A stretch of DNA of 64,000 bases from an uncultured Clostridia bacterium (GCA_947166385.1 CAMVEB010000005.1:62001-126000); one strand, 5' to 3'. Counted from the first letter of the stretch, positions 42,530 through 52,318 are shown. Notes: a model not told the origin generated them from the letters alone. Numbers and translations: made by a program.

Positions 42530-44684
42530 CCTTCATTTCCGTTCCGTCATACCGGACTTTCTGTGCTGTTTGCGTACCGTCCGGCTGAATCATTATCACC
42601 GTGATGGAAATCGCTTCCGGCATTTTTCCCTCTGCCGCGCGAATCGTCAGTTCTTTCCGGTCATCCCGGTATTCCAATCCAACCGTCACGCCGTTTCCAT
42701 AGCCGTCGCCCGTGTCGTCATAGCAGTCAAATGTGCCGTCCGTCCCGCCGAATATCCGGATCTTCCGGGTCAGAAACGGCAGGTCCTCCGCGCACTGTGC
42801 ACCTTCCGCCTCCGGCAGAATGCCGCCCGCGCGGATATAAACGGCCCAGCGGCAGATTGGCGTCGGAACGCTGATCCGCCGTCCGCCTTCTGTATATTTC
42901 TCTGTAAACAAGTCATACCATCCGCCGGCCGGCAGAAGCACTTCCGTCCGGTTTCCGCCGTCATTCAGCGGTCTGGTCACCGGTTTTACAAGCAGCATGT
43001 CCCCCAGCATGTACTGATCATCAACCGGAGCCAGCTCCTTTTCTTCCGGAAAAGCCGTCATCATCGCCCTGATCATCGGCAATCCGTCCCGGCAGGCCTG
43101 CGCAGCCGTCGCATACAGGTACGGCATCAGCCGGTACCTCAGTGCGATGGTATCCCGCAGGCACCTGTATTCCCAGCTGTCTTCCCCGCCAAACTGCCAG
43201 GGTTCACGCGGCGTATCCGTCCCATGCGATCGGAAAACCGGCAGCATGCTTCCGAACTGGAACCAACGGAGATACAGTTCCCGGTATCCGGGATCCTTGA
43301 CGCCTTCCTGATAATCCCCACGCCAGAACCAAGGTTCCTTCCTTCCGACAAAAAAGGCTCCGATATCCAGCGTCCACCAGCAGATCCCGCTGCATGCCGT
43401 CCGGATTGCTTCCGTCACCTGCTTTCGAAGTACATCCCAGCGAGCTGCCACATCGCCTGACCACAGGATGACTCCCAATGCGCTGGAATTCGGCCCGCCG
43501 CTGCGTGAAAGAATCACCGGCCGCTTTTCCGGAATATCCTTCCGCCAGTGATCATAAAGGCCGCGCAGGTGTGCAGCACCGTAGTCATTCAGCCTTTCCG
43601 GATCCATGCGCACCTCAGAAGCTTCCGTGATCAGGCGCATCCGTTCATCCTCACTCCGTTTTTCTGAGCCGCACCAGTCCGGATCCGTAATGGGCTCATC
43701 GCTGTCACACCACAACGCGTCCACCCCGCCGCTGATCCAGTATCGTTTGCATTGTTCCCAGTACATTTCCCGCGCTTCATCGGAAAACGCGTCATAGATC
43801 TGGCTTCCGGGCAGAAACAGCCCGGCTTTTTCAAACTCGTTGCAGTCCTGTCCGCAGACAGTATTAGGCCAAACGGATACCATCCAGTGCACCTTCATCT
43901 CGTGCAGTGTGTCTGTCAGCGCGCGGATGTCCGGAAAGCGTTCCGGGTCCGGCATTTTATCGCCCCAGCATCCCTCGCGCCAGCTGCACCAGTCGAGCAC
44001 GATACAATCAAGCCCGATCCCCAGCCGTCGGAATTCAGCTGCCGTATCTGTCAGCTCCGCAGCCGTTTTATACCTCTCTTTCGACTGGATATACCCGTAA
44101 GCCCATTTTGGCAGCAGCGCCGGCTTTCCGGTCAGCATGGCCAGTTTTTTCAATACTTCCGCACAGTTTACCGCCCGGATGACAACATAGGAGATTTCCT
44201 TCGCGGCATCCAGCGCAAACACAAAGCCATTCCCTTCTCCGCGATAACGCATGGCACAGCCCGCCTCGATCAGCAGACCCCACCCGGCACTGCACAGCAG
44301 GAAAGGAATGGCGATTTTCATATTATGCTGGTACAGTCGTTCCTCCCGCCGGCTATAGTCAAATATCCCGTCCTCATGCTGCCCAAGCCCGGTCAGAATC
44401 TCTCCATCCCGGCACGCAAAGCGCAGTTCCGCAGAATGGCTGATCCGGAGCAGCCGCCGCTCGTTCCCGTCAAACGCAATGACATCGCCGTTGGCAGTCT
44501 GTCGGAGCTTCCCTTCTCCGGCCGTGGGCGCCATGCGGTAAACCGGCCGTTCAGTGCAGTTAAAACCGGTCTGCCGCAGGAACTCGCCGCCTTCGTCAGC
44601 AAACACAATCGATTCAAAGACTGCATCCTCCGCCGGCTGCAGAATGATCCGGGTCACCCCGGCGGACAGTTCGGTTCTCTTCAT
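42501..44684 (-). CDS. Glycoside hydrolase family 31 (alpha-glucosidase/alpha-xylosidase type)
   Basis: 727 aa, no signal peptide, so intracellular. GH31 barrel: LDCIVLDWCSW, then the nucleophile region DALWCDSDEP, the acid/base region ILWSGDVAARWDVL, and FGSMLPVFRSHG. N-terminal beta-sandwich and C-terminal beta domains are present. GH31 enzymes release alpha-linked glucose, xylose or galactose; the exact specificity cannot be read here. Follows the two dehydrogenases with a 27-nt gap, fitting a sugar catabolic operon next to two importers. Confidence 0.85.
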   Translation of the reverse strand: MKRTELSAGVTRIILQPAEDAVFESIVFADEGGEFLRQTGFNCTERPVYRMAPTAGEGKLRQTANGDVIAFDGNERRLLRISHSAELRFACRDGEILTGLGQHEDGIFDYSRREERLYQHNMKIAIPFLLCSAGWGLLIEAGCAMRYRGEGNGFVFALDAAKEISYVVIRAVNCAEVLKKLAMLTGKPALLPKWAYGYIQSKERYKTAAELTDTAAEFRRLGIGLDCIVLDWCSWREGCWGDKMPDPERFPDIRALTDTLHEMKVHWMVSVWPNTVCGQDCNEFEKAGLFLPGSQIYDAFSDEAREMYWEQCKRYWISGGVDALWCDSDEPITDPDWCGSEKRSEDERMRLITEASEVRMDPERLNDYGAAHLRGLYDHWRKDIPEKRPVILSRSGGPNSSALGVILWSGDVAARWDVLRKQVTEAIRTACSGICWWTLDIGAFFVGRKEPWFWRGDYQEGVKDPGYRELYLRWFQFGSMLPVFRSHGTDTPREPWQFGGEDSWEYRCLRDTIALRYRLMPYLYATAAQACRDGLPMIRAMMTAFPEEKELAPVDDQYMLGDMLLVKPVTRPLNDGGNRTEVLLPAGGWYDLFTEKYTEGGRRISVPTPICRWAVYIRAGGILPEAEGAQCAEDLPFLTRKIRIFGGTDGTFDCYDDTGDGYGNGVTVGLEYRDDRKELTIRAAEGKMPEAISITVIMIQPDGTQTAQKVRYDGTEMKVIPAPGKIR

Positions 44685-44711
44685 CCCTGTACCTCGTTTA
44701 TTTCGTTCTGG

Positions 44712-45743
44712 TTATCCGTTCCGGTCGCCCGCAAAGCGCAGAAGCACTTTTTCCAGGCTGCCGTCGTTGTGCACGAGCGCGTCAAACGCTTTCGCGGCAT
44801 CCGGATAGTCGTATTCCGCGCTGATCATTTTTTCCAGTGGCAGCCCGCTTTCAGACACCATGGCGATCAGGCTGTCAAAGTCCCGTGTAAAGGCATTCCG
44901 GCTGCCGAAAACATTCAGTTCCTTTTTCAGCAGGATGGAATGGACGAAGGTCGTCTCCTTCTTTCCGTTCCCGATCAGGATGATGTTTGCTCCCTGACAG
45001 GCCTGGTCGATACAGTTCAGGAAAGCCTCTGGCCGTCCGCATGCCTCCACGCACACATCAAATCCCCGGCCTCCGGTAAACTGCGCCAGTTGCTCCTGCC
45101 ATCCATCCTTTCCTGTGTTCACCGTATGATCCGCGCCAAAGCTTTTTGCATTTTCCAGCCGGCCGTCCAGCAAATCGCAGATCGTGACCTCCGCGCCTTT
45201 TGCTTTTGCAGCCATCAGCGCAAAAGTGCCGATCGGTCCCGCGCCCATGATGACCAGTCTGTCACCTTCGTGGATTTCGCACCGGCTGATCGCATGTTGT
45301 CCGATGGCAAAAGGCTCAATCAGCGCCAGCCGGCGTCCGCTCATCCCATGCCCGGGAATCAGCCGTTCTACCGGCATCGTGATAAATTCCCGGTAAGCGC
45401 CGTCCCGCTGTACGCCCATGGTCTGGTTGTCTTCGCAGGCGTTCACCAGCCCCTTCCGGCACGCGTAGCATGTCCCGCAGTTGAAATAAGGATTGCAGGT
45501 AATCACATCCCCGGCTTTCAATCCTTTGTCGTTTTTCGGTACAGAGACGATCCGCGCGGAAAACTCATGCCCGGGAATCCGGGGATAGGTGGTAAATGGT
45601 TGGTTTCCCGTGAAGCTTGCCACATCCGCACCGCAGATCCCGCAGAACAGCACCTGCAGCAGTGCCTCGCCCGCCTTGGCTTCCGGCATCGGCATATCAA
45701 TGATATCAATTTTGTACGGTTCCGGGATTGCAATAGCTTTCAT
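44712..45743 (-). CDS. Zinc-dependent medium-chain alcohol/polyol dehydrogenase
   Basis: 343 aa. Catalytic zinc ligands in FCGICGADV and PGHEFSA. Structural zinc site CGTCYACRKGLVNAC with four cysteines. Rossmann GAGPIGTFAL and an acidic residue after beta-2 (ICDLLDGR) favour NAD. Resembles sorbitol/galactitol-type dehydrogenases. Lies 15 nt after another dehydrogenase; both probably oxidise sugars or polyols released or imported by neighbours. Confidence 0.85.
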   Translation of the reverse strand: MKAIAIPEPYKIDIIDMPMPEAKAGEALLQVLFCGICGADVASFTGNQPFTTYPRIPGHEFSARIVSVPKNDKGLKAGDVITCNPYFNCGTCYACRKGLVNACEDNQTMGVQRDGAYREFITMPVERLIPGHGMSGRRLALIEPFAIGQHAISRCEIHEGDRLVIMGAGPIGTFALMAAKAKGAEVTICDLLDGRLENAKSFGADHTVNTGKDGWQEQLAQFTGGRGFDVCVEACGRPEAFLNCIDQACQGANIILIGNGKKETTFVHSILLKKELNVFGSRNAFTRDFDSLIAMVSESGLPLEKMISAEYDYPDAAKAFDALVHNDGSLEKVLLRFAGDRNG

Positions 45744-45758
45744 GGATCTTCCCCCTTT

Positions 45759-46976
45759 TTACCGGTTCATGTCGATTCTAGCCGGATTCCAGATCACCGC
45801 GGTCTTCATCGGTGCATTCTTGCTGTATATTCTGTTCTCATAGGCGCTGATGGGATCCGCGGTAAACTCGTCCCGATCGATCAGTTCAACAATCTCGTTA
45901 TACCGGCTCACAGCCAGCATCTCAATGGCTTTCTCCATATGATCCTGCCTGAAGTTGATGGATCCGAAAATCAGGTGATTCTCAAATCCGAACGGCATTG
46001 TATCGAAGGTAATCCTCGGCCCCAGGGAAAAGCTGTTATAAATGCCGTTGCACCCCAGCACCTTCTGTTCGAAGGCAATCTGATGTTCCAGATTCGTTCC
46101 GCTCACGCCGATAAAGCATGTGGCTCTTCCGCCCAGCGCCTGCCGGATCGCGTCCGCCATGTCCGCCGGTTCCCCGAAGGTGTTCCGTACGTAAACCGCG
46201 TCCGTCTGTTCCAGCGCGAAGCGAACCTTCAGGCTGTCCTTCGGGCTGCGTGCCACAAATACAATCCTCGCGTCAGGATGTGCCTGGTGAATCACATCTC
46301 CGATGAACATTCCTGTCGTTCCCAGGCCGAAGATGACCGTCCGCCCGAAAATCTCATCCGCGGCAAACTTCCGTGCTTCTTCCATGCCGCATCCGCGCCG
46401 CCGGACTGTCTGCCGGAACCAGTGGGCAGATCCCAGGTCCTCCATCCGTTCCAGCTGGAACAGCATGCATCCAAAAGGATCTGGAAAAACCATCTTTTTC
46501 GCAAAGGAAAGATCCAGTTTTCCGTCCGACACATGTCCGTCCGGAATTTTCAACAGCATATCCGGATTCACATACATCCTGTCGCAGAAAAGCCCATCCG
46601 CCTGATCGCATCCGTACTCGAAGTAGGTTTCGTCCTCCGTGTACCGGGTGGGATCGACGCTGTCCCCGCCACGAATCAGAACGATCGCGAACCGGTTCTG
46701 TTCAGGAACCCATACCACACCCTCGTGGCCGTTGATCAGCCGCTGCTGTCCTGCAGGAAATTTCGCGCCCAGTCGGCCTTCCCGGCCCATTCGCATCAGT
46801 TCGTAATCCGTCCCGCAGAAGCCGATGATAACCGGGTGTACCTCGATGCCTTCTTTTTTCGGTTCACCCCGCAAACGCTGTCGCGGCGGATTGATCAGTT
46901 CCACCTCTCCGTAAACCAGTGGCTTTTTCGCGTCATTTTGGAAATATGTTCCGTAAATCTTTCCCGCAGTTGCCAT
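45759..46976 (-). CDS. Glucose-dehydrogenase-like medium-chain dehydrogenase
   Basis: 405 aa from ATG 46976 (AAGGA site); a TTG at 46997 is less likely. Catalytic zinc motif IIGFCGTDYEL and LINGHEGVV. Nucleotide loop FGLGTTGMFIGDV. The region that would hold the structural Cys4 zinc instead reads DETYFEYGCDQADGLFCDRM, so that site is missing. Overall it recalls archaeal-type glucose dehydrogenases. First gene of the GH31 operon. Substrate uncertain. Confidence 0.75.
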   Translation of the reverse strand: MATAGKIYGTYFQNDAKKPLVYGEVELINPPRQRLRGEPKKEGIEVHPVIIGFCGTDYELMRMGREGRLGAKFPAGQQRLINGHEGVVWVPEQNRFAIVLIRGGDSVDPTRYTEDETYFEYGCDQADGLFCDRMYVNPDMLLKIPDGHVSDGKLDLSFAKKMVFPDPFGCMLFQLERMEDLGSAHWFRQTVRRRGCGMEEARKFAADEIFGRTVIFGLGTTGMFIGDVIHQAHPDARIVFVARSPKDSLKVRFALEQTDAVYVRNTFGEPADMADAIRQALGGRATCFIGVSGTNLEHQIAFEQKVLGCNGIYNSFSLGPRITFDTMPFGFENHLIFGSINFRQDHMEKAIEMLAVSRYNEIVELIDRDEFTADPISAYENRIYSKNAPMKTAVIWNPARIDMNR

Positions 46977-46990
46977 GTGACAATCCTTCC

Positions 46991-47070
46991 CTTTCAAAAA
47001 AATGAAAGCCTCACAATGATGATTATTGCATGATCTGTGCCGGTTTGAATGTTTTTTGATTGTTTTTGAG
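46991..47070 (-). promoter_or_regulatory. Leader and upstream region of the GH31 operon with phased A-rich direct repeats
   Basis: On the minus strand, CAAAAACA, CAAAAAACA and CAAACC repeat at about 10-11 bp spacing (47042-47070). CTTTCA/TGAAAG (46991-47008) forms a small hairpin in the leader. No strong promoter consensus; a regulator-dependent promoter or bent DNA is possible. Confidence 0.35.
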
Positions 47071-47098
47071 TTTGCATGAAACCAGATTTCTCCGGATA

Positions 47099-47138
47099 AA
47101 AGGAACTGGCCGCCTTCAGTCCGGCAGCCAGTTCCTTT
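47099..47138 (-). terminator. Terminator of the second sugar-importer operon
   Basis: AAAGGAACTGGC (47099-47110) pairs perfectly with 47127-47138, with an inner GCC/GGC, then TTTTATCC on the minus strand. Confidence 0.8.
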
Positions 47139-47167
47139 GGTTCACCATGGTCCTGTATAAGCAGTCA

Positions 47168-48367
47168 TCAGCGCTGCTTTTTCTTGCTCAGGATATCGAA
47201 TACCACAGCAGCCAGCAGCACGAAACCTTTGACCACACGCTGGTAATTCGCGTCCAGGTTAACCTGGAACATGCCCAGGTTGATGACGCCGATCAGTGTT
47301 GCACCGATCACCATGCCCAGGACGGTTCCTGCGCCGCCGCTGGCGGATACGCCGCCCACCACGCAGGCGGAGATTGCGTCCATCTCGAAGTTCTTGCCGG
47401 CGTCCGCGTTGGCCGCGGTAAAGCGGGTCATCGTAGTCATGGCGGCAATGGTGGTCAGGATCGCCATGTTCAGATACGCGATAAACATAATCCGCTTGGT
47501 GTTTACGCCGGAAAGACGTGCCGCCTCGATATTGCCGCCCACCACATAAAAGTGGCGGCCAATGGTGGTCTTGCTGGTAATAAAGCTGTAGAAAAGCACG
47601 ACGAGCCCCACCCAGACCAGTACGGTCGGAATACCGCCTGAGAGAGCCAGCTTGTACATCATCAGCAAAATGACGGCCGCGCCGAGCACACTCTTGGCAA
47701 CATCCATCTTCAGCTCGTCCACCTCATAGCCTTTCTTCAGACGCACGGTCCGGTTCCGGAAGATCAGCAGGACGACCATTGCCGCCGCGACGATACCGAC
47801 AATCAGGCAGGGCCAGTTCATCTGGCCCTCCGGCGTCCTGAACAGCGTGCCGGAGAAGATGCTCAGAAAATCCTGGTTGTTGTTAAACGAAATGGAGTTC
47901 GTGGAGGAAACGCCCAGAATGGCCGTGCCCAGGCCGCGGAATGCCAGATAGCCGGCCAGGGTTGCGATCCACGGTGGAACGCGAACGTACGCGATAATCG
48001 CACCGAGAGCGCATCCGTAGGCAATGCCGATGGCCAGGAGAGCTACGATGGAAAGCGCGGTACCCATGCCCCAGTAGACCATCATCATACCGCCCATCGC
48101 GCCGATCAGGCAAACGAAAGCACCGCAACTCAGGTCAATGTTCCCGCCAGTTAGCATGCACATCAGCATACCGCAGCCGAGAATGTACACATAGGCGTTC
48201 TGGTTGATCAGAGCGGCGAAACTGTTCGGACGGAACATCCTCCCGCCGGTCATGGCCGTAAAGAAGATATACACCAGCACCAGAATAATGAGCATGGCGT
48301 TCTTTTTCAGCAGGGAAACAGGATCCGCTTTCCGGATATTGGACTGATTCACAACAGTTTTTTCCAT
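47168..48367 (-). CDS. Second monosaccharide ABC permease
   Basis: 399 aa from ATG 48367 (AGGAGGG). BPD_transp_2 permease with about ten helices: CMLTGGNIDLSCGAFVCLIG, YVVGGNIEAARLSGVNTKR, ACVVGGVSASGGAGTVLG. Paralogue of the preceding gene rather than a copy; they share the NIDLS and VGGN motifs but differ widely elsewhere. A heterodimeric permease, or a choice of two, is possible. Confidence 0.88.
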   Translation of the reverse strand: MEKTVVNQSNIRKADPVSLLKKNAMLIILVLVYIFFTAMTGGRMFRPNSFAALINQNAYVYILGCGMLMCMLTGGNIDLSCGAFVCLIGAMGGMMMVYWGMGTALSIVALLAIGIAYGCALGAIIAYVRVPPWIATLAGYLAFRGLGTAILGVSSTNSISFNNNQDFLSIFSGTLFRTPEGQMNWPCLIVGIVAAAMVVLLIFRNRTVRLKKGYEVDELKMDVAKSVLGAAVILLMMYKLALSGGIPTVLVWVGLVVLFYSFITSKTTIGRHFYVVGGNIEAARLSGVNTKRIMFIAYLNMAILTTIAAMTTMTRFTAANADAGKNFEMDAISACVVGGVSASGGAGTVLGMVIGATLIGVINLGMFQVNLDANYQRVVKGFVLLAAVVFDILSKKKQR

Positions 48368-48386
48368 TGCTGCCACCCTCCTTTCC

Positions 48387-49577
48387 TTACTGCTTCTGCC
48401 GCTTGGACAGCACGTCGAAGACAACGGCTCCCAGCAGCACCAGGCCTTTAACCACCTTCTGCAGGTTGGAATCAATACCGACCATGTTCATGCCCTGGTT
48501 GATAACACCCATCAGCACAGCACCGATGATCATGCCGGATACCTTACCGATGCCGCCGTAAGCGGATGCACCGCCGATGAAGCAGGACGCGATGGCGTCC
48601 ATCTCATATCCTTCCCCGTAGACCGGATCGATTCCTTTCGCGCGGGCAGCGGTCAGGATACCGGCCAGGCCGGCCATCAGGCCGATGCTGGCATAGGCGA
48701 ACCAGTAAACATTCCGGGTCTTAACGCCGGACAGTGCGGTCGCCTTTTCATTGCCGCCCACAGCATACAGATGACGGCCGATGGCAGTCTTGGTGGTGAT
48801 GTACTGATAGATTCCCAGCACCAGAGCGATCCAGATCAGAACGGTCGGGAAGCCGCGAAGATTGGCCAGCTGCCAGGTAATAAACCCGATCACCACGGAA
48901 ATCAACGCCGTTGTGATAATCTGTCCCGGAATGGACTGATGGATGTTCAGTTTCTTCTGTACATGGATTTTCCGAAGTGTCATCAGCACATAAACCAGAA
49001 TCGCGATACCGCCGATCGCCACGCAGGTCAGGTTGGGCTTTCCCGATTCCATGCCTGCCCACTGGCGGATGAAATCCGGAATATAGCAGTCCCGGCCGCC
49101 GCCGAAGAGGAAAAGGAACTGTTCATTCGTAATATCCACACGGAAACCGCCCAGAACCACGTTGGAGAATCCCCGGAAAGCATACATGCCGGACAGGGTC
49201 GCAATAAAGGCAGGAACGTGAAGTTTTGCGATCCAGAAGCCCTGGAAGGCACCGATCAGCAGGCCGATCGCCAGCATGGCAAAGACCGCGATCCACATGT
49301 TCACCTTGTTGGACATGAGCACGCAGCCGACAGCAGCCGTAAAGCAAACCACAGAGCCGACAGACAGGTCAATGTTGCCGCCGGTCAGGATACACAGCAG
49401 CATACCGGCCGCCAGGACAAACACATAGCCGTTCTGGGAGATCAGGTTGTTGATGCTGCCCGGCATCAGGGAGTTTCCACCGGTTGCGATGGCAAAGAAG
49501 ATGACCACCACGACAAGGGCAATCACCATGGTATATTTCTGGAAAAATGCGCCAACGCTCATTCTGTTCTCGTTCAT
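48387..49577 (-). CDS. gguB: Multiple-monosaccharide ABC permease
   Basis: 396 aa from ATG 49577, with GTG 49583 as alternative. Permease with CILTGGNIDLSVGSVVCFTA, AVGGNEKATALSGVKTRNV and SCFIGGASAYGGIGKVSG. Its length and neighbours (ATPase upstream, ChvE-like binding protein first) fit GguB/MmsB. Its start overlaps the ATPase stop. Confidence 0.87.
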   Translation of the reverse strand: MNENRMSVGAFFQKYTMVIALVVVVIFFAIATGGNSLMPGSINNLISQNGYVFVLAAGMLLCILTGGNIDLSVGSVVCFTAAVGCVLMSNKVNMWIAVFAMLAIGLLIGAFQGFWIAKLHVPAFIATLSGMYAFRGFSNVVLGGFRVDITNEQFLFLFGGGRDCYIPDFIRQWAGMESGKPNLTCVAIGGIAILVYVLMTLRKIHVQKKLNIHQSIPGQIITTALISVVIGFITWQLANLRGFPTVLIWIALVLGIYQYITTKTAIGRHLYAVGGNEKATALSGVKTRNVYWFAYASIGLMAGLAGILTAARAKGIDPVYGEGYEMDAIASCFIGGASAYGGIGKVSGMIIGAVLMGVINQGMNMVGIDSNLQKVVKGLVLLGAVVFDVLSKRQKQ

Positions 49578-49579
49578 TG

Positions 49580-51124
49580 TCACGCACCCCTTCCCGACTG
49601 GAGGATTAAGGCCATGATGTTTTCCTGAGTGGCGTCCTCCGCCTTCATTTCACCGACAAACTTGCCTTCGTTCATGATGTAAATCCGATCGCTCATGCCG
49701 AGCACCTCCGGCAGTTCGGAAGAAATCATGACCACCGACTTGCCTGCCGCGGCAAGGTCGTTGATGATGCAGTAGATCTCGTATTTGGCGCCGACGTCGA
49801 TACCGCGGGTCGGTTCGTCCAGCAGCATGATGTCCGGTTCCGCGAACATCCACTTGGCCAGCAGAACCTTCTGCTGGTTGCCGCCGGAAAGGTTACCCAC
49901 CAGCTGTTCGACCGTCGGGGTCTTTGTTTTCAGTTTTCTGCGGTATTCTTCCGCCACAGCGTATTCCTTATCGCCGTCAATGACCATATGGTTCGAAATG
50001 GCATCCAGATGCGCCAGGGAGGTATTGACCTTGATTGACTGGCTCAGCACCAGGCCGTTGCCCTTCCGATCCTCCGTGACATAAGCGATCTTATGCTTGA
50101 TGGCATCATCAGCGCCCTTTTTGATTTTCACCGTCTGGCCGTTGATTTTCATGTCGCCGGTGATATGGGTTCCGTAAGTCTGGCCGAAAATACTCATGGC
50201 CAGTTCCGTACGGCCGGCGCCCATCAGGCCGTATATCCCGACAACCTCGCCCTTGCGAACGTACATGGACACGTCATCTACTACTTTGCGTTCCGGATAC
50301 AGCGGATGGTGAACCGTCCAGTGGCTGACTTCCAGCATGGTACTGCCGATCTCGACGCCTTCCCGTTTCGGGAACCGGTTGGTCATCTCACGGCCGACCA
50401 TGCCCTTGATAATCCGCTCCTCGCTGACCGGCTCATCCCCGCGGTTATCGATGGTCTCAATGGTAGCGCCGTCACGGACGACCGTTATCGTATCCGCGAC
50501 GTAGGCGACCTCGTTGAGTTTATGGGAGATGATAATCATGGTCATTCCCTGTTTCTTAAACCCAAGCATCAGATCCAGCAGCGCGCGGGAATCTTCTTCG
50601 TTCAGGGAGGATGTAGGCTCATCCAGGATCAGCAGTTTCGCATTCTTGGCCAGCGCCTTGGCAATTTCAACCAGCTGCTGCTTACCGGTACCGATGTCCT
50701 TAACCTGTGTCTTGGAGCTCTCGGAAAGGCCCACCATCTTCAGGTATTTATCCGCTTCGGAATAAGTGGTGTTCCAGTCGATTGCGAACTTGTGTCCGCA
50801 TTCATTGCCCAGGTACATATTTTCACCGATCGTCATCTCGGGAACCAGCGCCAGTTCCTGGTGAATAATGACGATGCCCAGTTTTTCGGAATCTTTGATG
50901 TTGTTGAATTTGCAGACATTCCCGTTATATATGATATCCCCCTCGTAAGTGCCGTAGGGATAGATGCCGCTCAGCACGTTCATCAGGGTGGACTTACCCG
51001 CGCCGTTCTCACCGACCAGCGCATGGATTTCGCCCTCTTCAACCTTGAAGTTCACGTTGTCCAGCGCTTTGACGCCGGGGAATGTCTTGGTGATATCCTT
51101 CATTTCCAGCAAGATCTTTGCCAT
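49580..51124 (-). CDS. gguA: Multiple-monosaccharide ABC ATPase
   Basis: 514 aa, duplicated ABC. Walker [18 protein letters not shown]-loop region [35 protein letters not shown] in place of the first LSGGQ, and a second signature [15 protein letters not shown] with [13 protein letters not shown]. The second P-loop [16 protein letters not shown] is degenerate, as normal in this family. GGAGG site. Confidence 0.92.
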   Translation of the reverse strand: MAKILLEMKDITKTFPGVKALDNVNFKVEEGEIHALVGENGAGKSTLMNVLSGIYPYGTYEGDIIYNGNVCKFNNIKDSEKLGIVIIHQELALVPEMTIGENMYLGNECGHKFAIDWNTTYSEADKYLKMVGLSESSKTQVKDIGTGKQQLVEIAKALAKNAKLLILDEPTSSLNEEDSRALLDLMLGFKKQGMTMIIISHKLNEVAYVADTITVVRDGATIETIDNRGDEPVSEERIIKGMVGREMTNRFPKREGVEIGSTMLEVSHWTVHHPLYPERKVVDDVSMYVRKGEVVGIYGLMGAGRTELAMSIFGQTYGTHITGDMKINGQTVKIKKGADDAIKHKIAYVTEDRKGNGLVLSQSIKVNTSLAHLDAISNHMVIDGDKEYAVAEEYRRKLKTKTPTVEQLVGNLSGGNQQKVLLAKWMFAEPDIMLLDEPTRGIDVGAKYEIYCIINDLAAAGKSVVMISSELPEVLGMSDRIYIMNEGKFVGEMKAEDATQENIMALILQSGRGA

Positions 51125-51163
51125 GGTATTCCTCCAGCATTTATTAGGATGGAAACCTTAAAC

Positions 51164-51192
51164 GATGCAGGCGGGCTGGGCCCGCCTGCATC
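51164..51192 (-). promoter_or_regulatory. Intercistronic hairpin between binding protein and ATPase genes
   Basis: A perfect 13-bp stem (GATGCAGGCGGGC with 51180-51192) and 3-nt loop, 25 nt after the binding-protein stop. Not followed by a T run, so it likely stabilises the 3' end of the abundant upstream message. Confidence 0.75.
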
Positions 51193-51216
51193 TGATACGG
51201 TTTATTCTGGGTTTGA

Positions 51217-52257
51217 TTACTGGAGCTGATCCTCGGTGTAGTAACCGGAGTCGATCAGCAGCTCTTTGTAGTTTTCAGCACTGGCGAAAACAGGAGCGCA
51301 CAGGAAGGAAGGAACAACCTTCACGTTGTTGTTGTAGGTCTCGGTATCGTTCACTTCGACTTCTTCGCCGGCCAGGATCTGCTTGATCATGGTCACAACG
51401 CGGGCAGCCAAGGTCCGGGTGTCTTTGAACACGGACATGGCCTGCTTGCCGGCGATCATGTTCTTGGTGTTGGCGATATCGCAGTCCTGACCAGTAATGA
51501 CGGGCCAGCCTTCGCCGGTGTAGTTGTCCAGAGCGTTGGTGACGCCCAGGGCGGTGGAGTCGTTGGAGCAGAGCCATACATCCAGCTGTTCGCCGTTGGC
51601 ATAGTAGCCGGTCAGGATGTCGTCAGCACGCTTCTGGGCAACGTCGGTCTTCCAGGTGGGGGTAGCAACCTGATCGAACTCAATCTGGCCGGAACGAACC
51701 ACGATCTTGCCAGCGTCCATGTAGGGCTTCAGGACATCGATAGCACCCTGATAGAAATAACGGGCATTGTTGTCACCGGGGTCGCCGGCAGTGATTTCCA
51801 TGTAGAAGGGGCCTTCTGCTTCGTCCAGCTTCAGAGCGTCTTTCACATAGGTGCCCTGCACGGTGCCGACCATGTAGTTATCGAAAGTGGCATAGTAGTC
51901 AACATTCGCGTTGTCCATCAGCAGACGGTCATAAGCGATGACTTTGACGCCCTTTTCGGCGGCCTTGTCCAGAGCCTGGCCCAGGGAGGAACCTTCGATC
52001 GCGGAGATGACGATGACGTTGCAGCCGTTGTCGATCATGGCGTCGATCTGGTTCAGCTGGGTCGCGATGTCGTTGGAAGCATACTGCAGTTCAACTTCGA
52101 AGCCGGCAGCTTCCAGTTCTTTCTGCATGTTTTCGCCGTCCTGCACCCATCTCTGCAGGTCTTTGGTGGGCATGGAAACGCCAACCTTGTCAGCAAACGC
52201 GGAAGCGCAGCCGATGCACAGAACCAGTGCGAGTACCAGAGCAAGGATCTTCTTCAT
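51217..52257 (-). CDS. chvE: ChvE-like multiple-monosaccharide-binding protein
   Basis: 346 aa from ATG 52257 (GGAG at 9 nt). Signal peptide ~1-22 (ends ASAFA-D). Type I sugar-binding fold: KVGVSMPTKDLQRWVQDGENM, VIVISAIEGSSLGQAL, VIAYDRLLMDN, GITAGDPGDNN-type loop (MEITAGDPGDNNARYF), WLCSNDSTALGVTNAL. These match the ChvE/XylF group. Feeds the two permeases and ATPase behind it. Confidence 0.88.
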   Translation of the reverse strand: MKKILALVLALVLCIGCASAFADKVGVSMPTKDLQRWVQDGENMQKELEAAGFEVELQYASNDIATQLNQIDAMIDNGCNVIVISAIEGSSLGQALDKAAEKGVKVIAYDRLLMDNANVDYYATFDNYMVGTVQGTYVKDALKLDEAEGPFYMEITAGDPGDNNARYFYQGAIDVLKPYMDAGKIVVRSGQIEFDQVATPTWKTDVAQKRADDILTGYYANGEQLDVWLCSNDSTALGVTNALDNYTGEGWPVITGQDCDIANTKNMIAGKQAMSVFKDTRTLAARVVTMIKQILAGEEVEVNDTETYNNNVKVVPSFLCAPVFASAENYKELLIDSGYYTEDQLQ

Positions 52258-52284
52258 ATGGGGTACACTCCTTTTTTTATTTTT

Positions 52285-52305
52285 TTCCGGATTTGCGATC
52301 CGGAA
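52285..52305. promoter_or_regulatory. Inverted repeat in the chvE leader
   Basis: TTCCGGAT (52285-52292) and ATCCGGAA (52298-52305), 5-nt loop, between the -10 and the ribosome site. Operator or leader hairpin. Confidence 0.5.
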
Positions 52306-52318
52306 ATGAACTGACCAT

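Noticed and set aside
43752-47033. 1093-aa open frame on the plus strand
   Set aside because: Antisense across three well-supported genes (GH31 and two dehydrogenases); composition is that of a shadow frame.
52285-52305. TTCCGGAT/ATCCGGAA hairpin as a terminator before chvE
   Set aside because: It is downstream of the promoter in the leader and the A/T run is on the wrong side for termination of chvE transcription; kept only as a regulatory element.
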